Source of the DNA: DATLZU01 sp035573855
GTDB taxonomy: Bacteria; Nitrospirota; Nitrospiria; Nitrospirales; Nitrospiraceae
Direction: 5' to 3'
Assembly (NCBI GenBank): GCA_035573855.1
Contig: DATLZU010000011.1
Location: 81,750-145,749, forward strand
Length of the DNA: 64,000 bases
The notes below the pieces were generated by a model that ran no database searches, had not been told where the DNA came from, and saw nothing but the letters and a program-made list of their open reading frames with translations. This document shows positions 25,237 through 33,725 of the stretch, piece by piece. The number at the start of each line of letters is the position of its first letter. The stretch's first letter is position 1. The translations under genes and the position numbers were made by a program.

Positions 25237-26220
25237 ATGAAGGCTCTCGTCACCGGAGCGACCGGATTCGTCGGAGCGGCTGTGGTCCGCGCGCTGTTGG
25301 CGGCCGGTGTCGAGGTCCGGGTCCTGGCCCGACGCGGGAGCGATTTCACCAACCTCCGCCGATTCAAGCTCGAACACGTGTATGGTGACCTGCGGGACCG
25401 GGAGTCCCTCCTCCGTGCTCTGTCCGGCTGCCAACAGCTCTACCACGTCGCCGCCCATTATGCGCTCTGGGCCAAGGATCCGTCGATCTTCTATGAGGTC
25501 AACGTTGCCGGCACCCGCAACCTGCTGGAAGCGGCCCGCGAGATCGGAACTGAGCGCATCGTGTACACCAGTACCATTGGCGCCATCGGGTTGCCGATCG
25601 GAGGAGGAATGGGAACGGAGGACACACCGGTGTCGCTCGACCAGATGGCGGGCCATTACAAGCGATCCAAGTACCTGGCCGAACAAGAAGCGCTCGCGTT
25701 CGCCCGCCAAGGGCTGCCGGTGGTCATCGTCAACCCCAGCGCGCCGGTCGGCGAAGGAGACGTCAAACCGACCCCGACGGGCCAAATCATCGTGGATTTC
25801 ATGAAGGGCCGCATGTGGGCCTACATCGAGACCGGCATGAACCTCATCGACGTGGACGACGTCGCCGCCGGACACCTGTTGGCGATGGAGCGCGGTCGCG
25901 TCGGTGAACGCTATATTCTCGGCAACCGAAACCTGACGCTGCGCGACGTGTTCGACATGCTCGCGAAGATCACCGGCGTCCGCGCTCCGTCGGTCAAATT
26001 GCCCCGCGGCGTCGTGCTGCCGCTGGCCTACTTGAATCTCGGGTTCTCCTACTTGAGCGGCGTGCCGCCCCGCATCCCCCTCGACGGCGTCAAGATGGCC
26101 AAGTACAAGATGTACTATGATTGCGGCAAGGCGATCCGCGAGCTGGGCCTTCCGCAGACGCCCGTTGAGGTCGCCTTGGAAAAGGCGGTGAGGTGGTTTC
26201 GCGATCATGGCTACGCCTAG
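25237..26220 (+). CDS. hpnA: Hopanoid-associated sugar epimerase HpnA
   Basis: A 327-residue NAD-dependent epimerase/dehydratase of the extended SDR family. Seen: the dinucleotide motif VTGATGFVGAAVV at the N terminus, DLRDRESLLRALSGC, HVAAHYALWAKDP, NVAGTRNLLEAA, and the catalytic YKRSK with STIGAIG upstream. HYALW and the PSAPVGEGDVKPTPTG block are typical of HpnA. HpnA proteins accompany hopanoid side-chain biosynthesis. The gene sits between a prenyl synthase and a carotenoid-type gene, forming an isoprenoid region, though the squalene-hopene cyclase is not in this window. The start is ATG at 25237. Confidence 0.92.
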   Translation: MKALVTGATGFVGAAVVRALLAAGVEVRVLARRGSDFTNLRRFKLEHVYGDLRDRESLLRALSGCQQLYHVAAHYALWAKDPSIFYEVNVAGTRNLLEAAREIGTERIVYTSTIGAIGLPIGGGMGTEDTPVSLDQMAGHYKRSKYLAEQEALAFARQGLPVVIVNPSAPVGEGDVKPTPTGQIIVDFMKGRMWAYIETGMNLIDVDDVAAGHLLAMERGRVGERYILGNRNLTLRDVFDMLAKITGVRAPSVKLPRGVVLPLAYLNLGFSYLSGVPPRIPLDGVKMAKYKMYYDCGKAIRELGLPQTPVEVALEKAVRWFRDHGYA

Positions 26221-26243
26221 CGCAAAGCGCGCTGTTTTAAACC

Positions 26244-26295
26244 CTGAGTTCTGAGTGTTGAGTTTTGCTCGAAGAGTTTCCACCTCAGAACTCAG
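26244..26295. repeat. Intergenic inverted repeat (CTGAGTTCTGAG)
   Basis: CTGAGTTCTGAG at 26244-26255 pairs perfectly with CTCAGAACTCAG at 26284-26295, with 28 bases between. The related words GAGTGTTGAGT and CTCAGAACTCAG-like strings occur again in the nuoD-nuoE spacer near 58960-59007. The second arm ends 11 bases before the start codon of the next gene. Confidence 0.8.
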
Positions 26296-26306
26296 CGCCC
26301 GGAACT

Positions 26307-27146
26307 ATGGACACCCTGACCCTTCTGATCAAGACCGTCGAGCTCAGGCCGTACGTCTTCCTCTTTCTCGTCATCTTTTTTTTCTCAGCCAAGGCGCTGA
26401 TCGGCGTGAAGCGGACGGGGTTGTTTTTCGGCGTCACCTGGGCCACCGCGTTCGCCTGCGAATTCAGTTCGACGCGGATCGGCGTTCCGTTCGGCCGATA
26501 CTCCTACACAGGCGCGACAGTCGGCCAGGAGCTGTATCTCGCGGACATTCCCTTTATGGATTCGCTGTCCTTCACCTTCCTTCTCTACGCCAGTTATTGC
26601 CTTGCGCTGCTCTTTCTGCTGCCGACGCACCAGGGGAACCGGACCGGAAAGACCGCCGCGACCAAGCGGATCTTGCCCCCCCTCGTGTTCGACCCGATCG
26701 TTCGATCGAGTTGGCCCACGCGCCTGCTCACCGCCCTGTTCTTCGCCTTCATCGACGTCGTGATCGATCCGGTGGCGTTGAGAGGGGACCGCTGGTTTCT
26801 GGGCAAGATCTATGACTACCCCGACGCCGGCATTCACTTCGGCGTGCCGATCGCCAACTACATCGGTTGGATGATCGTCGGACTTATCGCGCTGTCATTG
26901 TTCGTTTCGTGCGAGCGCGGGCTTCCCCCGCCGCCCGTTCGTCGGGACGAATCGGTGACGCTTAAGCTGTTAGGAGGCTGCGGGCTTTATTATGGAGTAC
27001 TAGCCTTCAACTTGTCGGTGACCTTCTGGATCGGCGAACCGTTGCTGGGCGTGACGGGCGTCTTGATCCATGTTCCGACCACCGTCTTGTTGCTCCTGCG
27101 TCTGTTCGGGCGAGCCCCCGCTACGCTGTCTCATGAGTGGCGGTAG
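26307..27146 (+). CDS. CruF/DUF422-type carotenoid biosynthesis membrane protein
   Basis: A 279-residue polytopic membrane protein. Seen: seven or so hydrophobic segments, FACEFSSTRIGVPFGRYSYTG near residues 48-70, DIPFMDSLSFTFL, and DVVIDPVALRGDRWFLGKIYDYP followed by GVPIANYIGWMIVG. These are the conserved blocks of the DUF422/CruF family, which hydrates carotenoid end groups in organisms such as Deinococcus. No other carotenoid genes occur in the window. The start is ATG at 26307; the longer upstream frame runs through the inverted repeat and is unlikely. Confidence 0.85.
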   Translation: MDTLTLLIKTVELRPYVFLFLVIFFFSAKALIGVKRTGLFFGVTWATAFACEFSSTRIGVPFGRYSYTGATVGQELYLADIPFMDSLSFTFLLYASYCLALLFLLPTHQGNRTGKTAATKRILPPLVFDPIVRSSWPTRLLTALFFAFIDVVIDPVALRGDRWFLGKIYDYPDAGIHFGVPIANYIGWMIVGLIALSLFVSCERGLPPPPVRRDESVTLKLLGGCGLYYGVLAFNLSVTFWIGEPLLGVTGVLIHVPTTVLLLLRLFGRAPATLSHEWR

Positions 27147-27188
27147 CACCTCAGAGCTTGTATACTGCGGAAGAAGCGCGGAGGTGCG

Positions 27189-27809
27189 ATGAAGACGCGA
27201 TCTAAACTGCTCGTGATCCTGTTCCTCTTCGTCGCCACGCTGGCGGGTGTGCTGGGCTGGGTTGGATACCGGTCGTTCAAGACCGGCTTCAGCGCGAAGG
27301 CCGAGCCCCATGCGCTGGAAGTCTTGTTGGCCCGCCAGATTCGGCGCCTGGCCATCCCCATCGAGCAACGCCACGCACCCAATCCGGTGCCGCCCAGCCC
27401 GGAGGCACTAGCCGAGGCGCGCGCGCATTTCGCGGATCATTGCGCCACCTGTCACGCGAATGACGGCAGCGGGAAGACCCCGATCGGACAGAACGTGTAC
27501 CCCAAGGCCCCAGACCTGCGTTTGAAGGAGACGCAATCCTTGTCCGACGGCGAGTTGTTTTTCATCATCCACAACGGGATTCGGTTTACCGCCATGCCGG
27601 CATGGGGTTCGGGCGATCCTGATAAGGACCTCGACAGTTGGAAGCTGGTTCATTTCATCCGGCACCTGCCGGACCTCACACCCGAGGAATTGCAAGAGAT
27701 GAAGGCGTTGAACCCAAAGACGAAAAAAGAACTGGAGCAAGAGGCGGCCTTCGACCGTTTTCTGGAAGGCGAGGACGCGCCCGCGCCGGCCTCCTCGCAT
27801 CGCCATTGA
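27189..27809 (+). CDS. Membrane-anchored monoheme c-type cytochrome
   Basis: A 206-residue protein with an N-terminal membrane anchor (about residues 8-27) and one cytochrome c domain. Seen: heme motif CATCH near residue 88, with FADHCATCHANDGSG, PDLRLKETQSL, and the candidate axial methionine in FTAMPAWG near residue 138. The C-terminal tail is charged. It would face the periplasm and carry one electron. The start ATG has GGAGGTGCG just upstream. The following small gene has its own ribosome-binding site 15 bases after this stop, so the two may be co-transcribed. Confidence 0.88.
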   Translation: MKTRSKLLVILFLFVATLAGVLGWVGYRSFKTGFSAKAEPHALEVLLARQIRRLAIPIEQRHAPNPVPPSPEALAEARAHFADHCATCHANDGSGKTPIGQNVYPKAPDLRLKETQSLSDGELFFIIHNGIRFTAMPAWGSGDPDKDLDSWKLVHFIRHLPDLTPEELQEMKALNPKTKKELEQEAAFDRFLEGEDAPAPASSHRH

Positions 27810-27832
27810 CGTGCTCTGGAAGGAGGTGCCCG

Positions 27833-28144
27833 TTGGCGAAGTTGATCATCGGCCTGCTGGTGTCGTACCTGGCTGTCGCAGGGGTCAAGGCCTGGGCCCA
27901 TGGGGGCGGCGAGCATGTGCTCGGAACGGTAACCGCGATCGACGGCGGCCGCATCGAGGTTAAGACTCCCAAAGGCAGCACAGTGTCGGTGCGCCTGACC
28001 GACAAGACTCAATATCGGACCAAGGGTCAGGCTGGCGCCCAGGAAAGGCCTCAAGTGGGCGACCGGGTCGTGATCGAAACCATCGGGGACGGCCAGGCAC
28101 TGACGGCGACGGAAGTGCGGTTCGCCAGGCAGAAGGGTAAATAA
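27833..28144 (+). CDS. Small exported protein with DUF5666-like domain
   Basis: A 103-residue protein. Seen: an N-terminal signal segment (LIIGLLVSYLAVAGVKAWAHGGG), then VLGTVTAIDGGRIEVKTPKGSTVSVRLTD and a KTQYRTKG element, with GDRVVIETIGDGQALTATEV. This is the small beta-barrel pattern of DUF5666-like periplasmic proteins. I chose TTG at 27833 because AAGGAGGT lies five bases upstream and the signal sequence begins there; longer in-frame versions run through the cytochrome gene. The role is unknown; such proteins often sit in metal or redox regions. Confidence 0.7.
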   Translation: MAKLIIGLLVSYLAVAGVKAWAHGGGEHVLGTVTAIDGGRIEVKTPKGSTVSVRLTDKTQYRTKGQAGAQERPQVGDRVVIETIGDGQALTATEVRFARQKGK

Positions 28145-28163
28145 GCCACTTAACCGAGGCGGA

Positions 28164-28565
28164 ATGAGGGCGTTGCTGATCCGTTTCCTCGTCACCGGTG
28201 TCGCGGTGTTTTTGGCCATCACGATCGTACCGGGCATCGACGCGCAGAGTCTTTCCGCCGGTCTCGCCGCGATCCTCCTGCTGTCGCTGCTGAACGCGGC
28301 GGTCAGACCCGTCCTTTATCTGTTTTCGCTTCCGCTTATTATCCTCTCGCTCGGCCTCTTCATGGTGATCATCAACGCACTCCTCCTGCAATTGGTGGGA
28401 TGGCTGGTGAAAGGGTTCGTCGTGGAGGGATTCTGGGCGTCGGTGTGGGGCGCCCTGCTGATCAGTATCGTCAGCTTTATTCTGAACCTCTGGATCAACG
28501 AGCAGGGGAGCGTCGAGTTGGTGATTCATCGGTCCCGACCGCCGCGCATCGTGAACCCGGACTAG
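28164..28565 (+). CDS. Phage-holin-family-IV-like small membrane protein
   Basis: A 133-residue protein with four hydrophobic segments. Seen: LLIRFLVTGVAVFLAITIVPGI, LLSLLNAAVRPVLYLFSLPL and LGLFMVIINALLLQLVGWLV, which match the widespread four-TMS membrane family (Mycobacterial phage holin superfamily IV, DUF360). Members are ordinary chromosomal proteins of unknown function in most bacteria, so the holin name should not be taken as phage origin. It follows the DUF5666-like gene by 19 bases. Confidence 0.85.
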   Translation: MRALLIRFLVTGVAVFLAITIVPGIDAQSLSAGLAAILLLSLLNAAVRPVLYLFSLPLIILSLGLFMVIINALLLQLVGWLVKGFVVEGFWASVWGALLISIVSFILNLWINEQGSVELVIHRSRPPRIVNPD

Positions 28566-28614
28566 CAATGGACGGTCCCCGCTGCTACAATGCGGCTCCC
28601 ATCTCGAGAGACCT

Positions 28615-30438
28615 GTGGTGGTGACGCCGTCGGCCGAACAGACCAAAGTCTCGCAAGAGACCCATCTCCAGCGAACCTTGACGTCGGTCCTTAACGACTT
28701 GCCGGTGGACGCAGCGTTGGCCGCGATTTTTCACCGCGAGAAAGGCCCGCTCGTGGCCCAAGTCTATCGAGGATTCACGCCGCGGGACGTTCAAGCCATC
28801 ATCAGGACCCTCTCCGTGCCGGAGACCTCGTTCCCACAGCCCTCGTCTCCTGAAGAACCGGACGGCTCCCGAACCATTCGCCTCCGGTTGATCACCCCCG
28901 GCGCCAAGTCCTTGCTGGCTGCACCGCTGCGTTACCGCCAGCGGACGTACGGCTATTTGGTCATCGGACGGAAAGAGAGCGTGTCTTTCGCCAAAAAAGA
29001 AAAATCGCTCATCGAGACCGCCAGCGAGGAGATCACCAAAGCGCTGGAGCGCGAAGTCCTCTTCGACAACTCCGTGGTCCTGAGCCGACCGCTCGTCGCT
29101 CAGGAACCGCTGACCGCCCCGGCAGGAGCCGACCTGCTGGCAGCCTCGCCCTCGCGCGCCACGCCGGAGATGCAGGAACAAGTGGGCGCGGTGCTGGGAG
29201 AGATAGCGCCGCTGCTGCCATACGATCGCGCCTGGGTCTGTTGCTATGATCCGCTGGTGGGCAGCGTGGAAGTCATCGCCATCGCCGGAGATCAGAAAGG
29301 GGAACATAAGAAGGATCTCCGGCCCGGCCAGCGGCTCGCGCTCGACGCGTCGGCGGCCGGGTGGGCTGTGCGCCACCGCAAACCGCGCGTGGATCACGAC
29401 CTAGCCTCCACGCAGGGTCGTTTTGTCGACCACAAGCACCTCTATAAGGACCGGTTTCGCTCCTCGTTGGTCGTGCCCTTCTTCGTCCGCGGGCAGGTCG
29501 GGGGCACCCTGACGCTCGCTTCCAAAGAATCGGCCGTCTATTCCGTCGCTGATGCTTGCGTGCTCGAACCCGCCATGCTGAAGTTGATCGAGATCTTTCA
29601 ACACCCGCCGGCCAGCCAACTGGCCAAACCGCAGGAAGCGGCTTCGGGGGATGGTCAGATCGCCGCCCCAGCCGCACCGGCTCCTTCCGAACCCATGATC
29701 CGGAAACAAGAGCGGCAAGCGGCGATCGGCGAGTTCAGCGCCTTCCTGGCGACGGAAATACGAGAACCTTTGGCCTCTATCCGAGCCCAACTTGAAGAAG
29801 TGACAAGCGAGGGTGTTCTGGATTTCGATCCGCAGACGCGGGTGGAGAACGCCATGCGCGATCTTATCCGGATCGAAGCCATTCTGAACGAGATCCTGGA
29901 TTTCGCCAAGCCGTTGGAGTTAAACCGGCGGCTCTGCCGCGTGCCGGAAATCATCGAAAACGCGCTGACCGTGGTAGCCACGGAACTGGAAGTCACCCGC
30001 ATTCACGTCACCAAGGACTATGCGTCCCACGTTAGCCCGGTCCGGTGCGATGAAGCCAAAATGCAGCAGGTATTTCTGAGCATCTTCAAGAACGCCCTCG
30101 AAGCCATGACGCCCGGCGGCCACTTGGAGATCCAGGTGGCGAATCAGCGGGCCGGTCGCCATCAGGAGGTTCAGATCCTGATCAAGAACGACGGCGCTCC
30201 GATCCCGACGGAACACGTTGGCAAGGTCTTCGAACCCTTTTTCACCACCAAACGGTCGGGAACTGGACTCGGGTTGGCGACGGTCAAGAAAATCGTCGAG
30301 GAACATCAGGGACACATTTCTATCGCCAGCGGGCCCGGGCAGGGCACCACCGTCATTATCCGGCTCCCGGCCGCCGGAAGAACCGGTGCTTATCGCCACC
30401 GAGGCCGGGGCCGGCGGCCCTCCCGGCGAGCTCATTAA
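28615..30438 (+). CDS. GAF-domain sensor histidine kinase lacking the phospho-acceptor histidine
   Basis: A 607-residue soluble protein. Residues 1-160 look like a first GAF-like domain, 180-330 a second GAF domain (LPYDRAWVCCYDPLVGSVEV, FRSSLVVPFFVRGQ), 360-430 a dimerisation helix pair, and 450-595 an HATPase. In the dimerisation region the H-box reads FLATEIREPLASI; the canonical form is LAHEIRNPL, so T380 replaces the histidine. The ATPase is intact: N box IFKNALEAM, G1 KNDGAPI, F box FEPFFTTK and G2 GTGLGLATVKK. The protein probably binds ATP but cannot autophosphorylate at the usual site. The start is GTG at 28615. No response regulator is adjacent. Confidence 0.88.
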   Translation: MVVTPSAEQTKVSQETHLQRTLTSVLNDLPVDAALAAIFHREKGPLVAQVYRGFTPRDVQAIIRTLSVPETSFPQPSSPEEPDGSRTIRLRLITPGAKSLLAAPLRYRQRTYGYLVIGRKESVSFAKKEKSLIETASEEITKALEREVLFDNSVVLSRPLVAQEPLTAPAGADLLAASPSRATPEMQEQVGAVLGEIAPLLPYDRAWVCCYDPLVGSVEVIAIAGDQKGEHKKDLRPGQRLALDASAAGWAVRHRKPRVDHDLASTQGRFVDHKHLYKDRFRSSLVVPFFVRGQVGGTLTLASKESAVYSVADACVLEPAMLKLIEIFQHPPASQLAKPQEAASGDGQIAAPAAPAPSEPMIRKQERQAAIGEFSAFLATEIREPLASIRAQLEEVTSEGVLDFDPQTRVENAMRDLIRIEAILNEILDFAKPLELNRRLCRVPEIIENALTVVATELEVTRIHVTKDYASHVSPVRCDEAKMQQVFLSIFKNALEAMTPGGHLEIQVANQRAGRHQEVQILIKNDGAPIPTEHVGKVFEPFFTTKRSGTGLGLATVKKIVEEHQGHISIASGPGQGTTVIIRLPAAGRTGAYRHRGRGRRPSRRAH

Positions 30439-30472
30439 ACCAACACGTCCGCGAAGCCGCCGTGGCCTCCTC

Positions 30473-30501
30473 TTGACACGATCAGGGTGAGACGCTATGA
30501 T
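30473..30501 (+). promoter_or_regulatory. Strong sigma70-type promoter
   Basis: TTGACA at 30473-30478 and TATGAT at 30496-30501 are separated by exactly 17 bases. It is the best promoter match I found in the window and lies about 70 bases before the ATG of the small secreted protein gene. Confidence 0.8.
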
Positions 30502-30571
30502 GCCCGCCGCTTGATCGGTTCTTATGCGCTACATGTCGTTCAGCCACCTTCTTCAAAAAAGGAGTAGGGGT

Positions 30572-30940
30572 ATGAAGCTCTTAATCGGCACTGTTGCTGC
30601 GCTGTCGGGTGTCCTGTTCGTGCTGTCGTTGGCTTCTGCCAATCCGGCGCTGCTGCCCAAGCATCCCGGATATCCGGCAAAGGAGGCTGTGAGCCCGGTG
30701 ACTGGCCAACCGTTGGCCAATGACCCGGGCCAGACCAACGCAACGGGTGAGAAGGCGGTCCTCGAATCGGCGGCGTTCGACGATAAGCACGTGAAACAAA
30801 ACCTGCAGGATCCAAACAACCAGCGGATCACGAAGAAGGAAGGCGCCGGTCGACTCCCGGCGGTCCAGGGTCCGCAGATTAAGATTGAGCCCCCAGTGCA
30901 GTCGGCTACCAAGATCGGGGCCGATCGCCAAATTCCGTAA
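30572..30940 (+). CDS. Small exported protein of unknown function, apparently highly expressed
   Basis: A 122-residue protein. Seen: a clear signal peptide (KLLIGTVAALSGVLFVLSLASA, cleavage after ASA) and a hydrophilic, proline- and asparagine-rich mature part without cysteines (PKHPGYPAKEAV, GQPLANDPGQT, IKIEPPVQSATK). I do not recognise a family; it looks intrinsically disordered. The ATG at 30572 has AAGGAG seven bases upstream. It forms its own transcription unit between a near-consensus promoter and a strong terminator, which points to abundant expression. Confidence 0.75.
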   Translation: MKLLIGTVAALSGVLFVLSLASANPALLPKHPGYPAKEAVSPVTGQPLANDPGQTNATGEKAVLESAAFDDKHVKQNLQDPNNQRITKKEGAGRLPAVQGPQIKIEPPVQSATKIGADRQIP

Positions 30941-30960
30941 CCATCGTTTCCAATTTGCAA

Positions 30961-30997
30961 GCGGGGCCCTGTCGACCGACAGGGCCCCGCTTTTTTT
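30961..30997 (+). terminator. Rho-independent terminator
   Basis: A very GC-rich stem (GCGGGGCCCTGT pairing with ACAGGGCCCCGC around a CGACCG loop) occupies 30961-30990 and is followed by seven T at 30991-30997. It lies 20 bases after the stop of the small secreted protein gene. Confidence 0.92.
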
Positions 30998-30999
30998 CG

Positions 31000-31451
31000 C
31001 TACCCGTTCGCTGCGAGCCGACTTCGGTCCCGCGTAGGCCACACCGATTCTCGGATAGGCCGCGATTCGGTCTCTCGACCATCGATCTCCTCGATCCAGA
31101 GCATCCGGCCTTGCGTGAGATCGAGCCGGTTGAAACGGCGGTCGATCCGCAGCGCGCGGCACACATGCCCAGGGCCGTCCACCAGACCGGTGTGCAATTC
31201 GATTGCCCGGATCAACACCGCAGCCGGATAGCCTTCCCGTTCGGTCACCACGTTCAGGCAGTGATGCAGACCGTAAATCAAGACATAGGCGACGCCCGAT
31301 CCTCCGGCCCAACGTAGGCCTCCACCTCGACGATCTTCCCGGCAATCTTTCCCTCCTCGTTCTCTCGCACCAGATATTTGCCCAGGAGCGACCGGGCCAC
31401 CTGCAACGTCGGGCGGTCGAAATAGGCGCAAGGAAGTATCGTGCGTACCAT
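31000..31451 (-). pseudogene. mpg: Decayed 3-methyladenine DNA glycosylase (Mpg/AAG family)
   Basis: Pieces of one Mpg protein are spread over three frames. The N-terminal piece (start near 31451) carries RSLLGKYLVREN and EVEAYVGPED, then stops just after DRAS. The middle, in another frame from about 31300, reads VAYVLIYGLHHCLNVVTE and AVLIRAIE, then GPGHVCRALRID. Between DRAS and VAYV the family normally has about 20 more residues, so there is a deletion that also shifts the frame. A third piece, YPRIGVAYAG near 31030-31060, is in yet another frame. Two lesions make a functional enzyme unlikely. The family excises alkylated bases. It lies downstream of the TonB receptor gene on the same strand. 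Confidence 0.85.
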
Positions 31452-31537
31452 CTCCTTCACAAGGGCTCGAGCGGCGGCGACGCGCGTGAACAGTGTGATT
31501 GGTGACGGCTCGCGATGCTTCCCTTTCGCGCGTCGAA

Positions 31538-33598
31538 CTAAAAATACCACGCCAGCCCACCCATCACGAAGCGAGGATTCCCCGGAACGAAATGGATGTC
31601 ATGGACCGGCGCCGCTTCGTTCGGGAGCCGGGATTCGAACGCAAAAACCGCTTGTTCCCATTTCGTATTGAACAGATTCTGGACAAACAGAAACGCTTCC
31701 ATCCGGCCGTACGGCAACTTGATGGGGAGTCGGTACCGTTCGCTCACGTCGAATACGAGCCACGACGGCGCCTTGACGCTGCGGTCTTCGATCAGCGGTC
31801 GGATGCCAAGATAGGTCGCCTGTACTTGCGACGTCAGGCCTTCTGGCCAGTGAAGCAGCACCGAGCCGTAGGCCGTGTATTCGGGAGCGAGAGGAATCGC
31901 ATCGCCGTTCCGAAATTCGGCCTGAGTCCAAGTCACGCTGCCGTTGAAATACAGCGGACCCCACACTTGCCCGCGGGCCGCGGCCTCGATGCCATGGCGC
32001 CGCGTCGCGCCCCGGATTTCGGTCGTCCCCTCGTCGCCCACAAAGACCAACTCCTGCTTCAGATCCAGAGCCCAGGCCGTGGCGATCAGTTCTATCCCCT
32101 CAGGTCCCCAGGGCCTTGAGCGCAGCCCGACCTCATAGGTCTTGGCCCGCGCGAGCGGGGATGAAGCGGGAGCCACGGCCGACCGCGCGTCATTACTGTG
32201 AAAACCTTCTCCGTAGTTGACAAACAGTTCCGTAGCGAGCCAGGGTCCCAGAACAAGGTTGGCTTTCGGCAAGACCAGACCGGAGGTCGTCCGTCCCGCC
32301 GGTCGCTCGGAGCAATCGGGACAACGATTTCGGACGTTGAACGTAAAGACTTCGCTGCGCACCCCGCCTCCCAGGCGCAGCCACGGCGTCGGTTGAATGT
32401 CCGCTTTGACAAACGGTGCATAGGAAGCTTCCTGGATAGCGCTATCGACCGTATCGCCGAGTGGCGCCCGCCTGATCTGCCGCCCGAGCCGCGCGTGAAT
32501 GGTGTCCACACGGCTTTGGATGCCGATCGTGGCGGCAGCAGGGACATCGAGCAGCGTTCCCGCTTGCCGGTATCCCACATCACCGCCGTAAAGGACCCGT
32601 CGGTCGGACTGCAGGATTCCGTCTCCGTTTACCGGATTATGTAAAAAGAACGTGAAGTTGCTATAAAGGTCGAATTTGTAATACTGGACATAGGCATTCG
32701 CGAAGAAGCGCCCCCCTGCGGTCGTATCGAAATGATAATTGAGCTGGGCGGTGCCGCGGATCGTTTTTCCCCCCTCGGAAGGATCGATCGCCCCAAAGCG
32801 ATCGAGCGATCCATCCTGCACCGCTCGTAGGGGAATCTCCCCGGAGCCATTCCACTGCGCTTTATGGAAGGTGCCGGTCAGACTAAGTTCGTCCCGGCCA
32901 AGCGGATTCAACGTGGCCTTTCCCAGCAGATTTCCGCGGAAATACCGATTGTCATGGAGAAACGGTCCATTGGTATAGTAGGTCTCTCCCGCGAACAGGG
33001 TTCGGACCTTCTCCTTCGTCGGGGACAACATGAGCAAATGCCTCTGGGTATCGAACTGACCGCCAGCCAGTTGCACGACACCCTCCCTGACCACGTCCTT
33101 GGTTCTGAAATTCACCGCCCCGGCGGTTGCGAAATCTCCGAATTCGGGCAGGTAGGCACCCTTATAAACCTCCAGTCCCTCAATCGTTTCCGGAATAATG
33201 AAATTCAGGTCGGTATAGCCTTGGCCGTGCGCATGGCTCCGGAGGTTGATCGGCATCCCGTCGGTGAAAAAGGCGACATCCGTTCCATGGTCCGCATCGA
33301 AGCCGCGCAAAAAATATTGATCGGCCTTTCCTGCGCCGCCGGAATGCTCGACCGTGATGAAGCCGGGAATCAAGCGCAACACCTGCGCCGGCCGTCCTTG
33401 CGGCTGCAACAGATACTCTTTGTCGGGGATGAACTGTTGGGAGGAGGCAGCGATCGGTCGGTCGGTTATCACCGCCACTTCCGGCACGGTCACGTCCGGC
33501 GCATCGGGATCGTGCGCGAAGGATGAAATGGGGGAAAAGAGGCCGAGCGTCGCAGCCGCAACAGAAATTTGTGCTCGGTAAAGAATATGCTGGATCAT
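31538..33598 (-). CDS. TonB-dependent outer-membrane receptor, candidate nickel transporter
   Basis: A protein of about 686 residues. Seen: an N-terminal signal peptide ending at SSFAHD, a plug domain with QVLRLIPGFITVEHSGGAGKADQYFLRGFDADHG-type sequence, TDGMPINLRSHAHGQGYTDL and a VYKGAYLPEFGDFATAGAVNF stretch, then a long beta barrel ending in aromatic WYF. The plug is rich in histidine (SHAHGQGY). It is the third gene after nikR and DUF3842 on the same strand, so nickel or a nickel chelate is a likely ligand; this rests on context only. The barrel has a short loop with C-P-D-C. I chose ATG at 33598; the frame is open to 33622, with AAAGGAG between the two ATGs. Confidence 0.9.
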   Translation of the reverse strand: MIQHILYRAQISVAAATLGLFSPISSFAHDPDAPDVTVPEVAVITDRPIAASSQQFIPDKEYLLQPQGRPAQVLRLIPGFITVEHSGGAGKADQYFLRGFDADHGTDVAFFTDGMPINLRSHAHGQGYTDLNFIIPETIEGLEVYKGAYLPEFGDFATAGAVNFRTKDVVREGVVQLAGGQFDTQRHLLMLSPTKEKVRTLFAGETYYTNGPFLHDNRYFRGNLLGKATLNPLGRDELSLTGTFHKAQWNGSGEIPLRAVQDGSLDRFGAIDPSEGGKTIRGTAQLNYHFDTTAGGRFFANAYVQYYKFDLYSNFTFFLHNPVNGDGILQSDRRVLYGGDVGYRQAGTLLDVPAAATIGIQSRVDTIHARLGRQIRRAPLGDTVDSAIQEASYAPFVKADIQPTPWLRLGGGVRSEVFTFNVRNRCPDCSERPAGRTTSGLVLPKANLVLGPWLATELFVNYGEGFHSNDARSAVAPASSPLARAKTYEVGLRSRPWGPEGIELIATAWALDLKQELVFVGDEGTTEIRGATRRHGIEAAARGQVWGPLYFNGSVTWTQAEFRNGDAIPLAPEYTAYGSVLLHWPEGLTSQVQATYLGIRPLIEDRSVKAPSWLVFDVSERYRLPIKLPYGRMEAFLFVQNLFNTKWEQAVFAFESRLPNEAAPVHDIHFVPGNPRFVMGGLAWYF

Positions 33599-33725
33599 CA
33601 GCCCACGCGCTCCTTTCATCAAACCGTGGGCTCGATGACGCCCACGACGATCGTGAACGGCCGTTATCTCGGCCGGCTCAGACCCTCGTGGCCTGGCTGT
33701 TCAGGGTGCAAAATGGAGATTCCGT

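Noticed and set aside
28164..28565. Phage holin as a sign of a prophage
   Set aside because: The family is common in ordinary chromosomes; no other phage genes are nearby.
33626..33675. Hairpins GTGGGC/GCCCAC and CGGCCG/CGGCCG before the TonB receptor considered as a riboswitch or terminator
   Set aside because: No T-run and no known riboswitch consensus (cobalamin or NiCo elements not found); stems are short.
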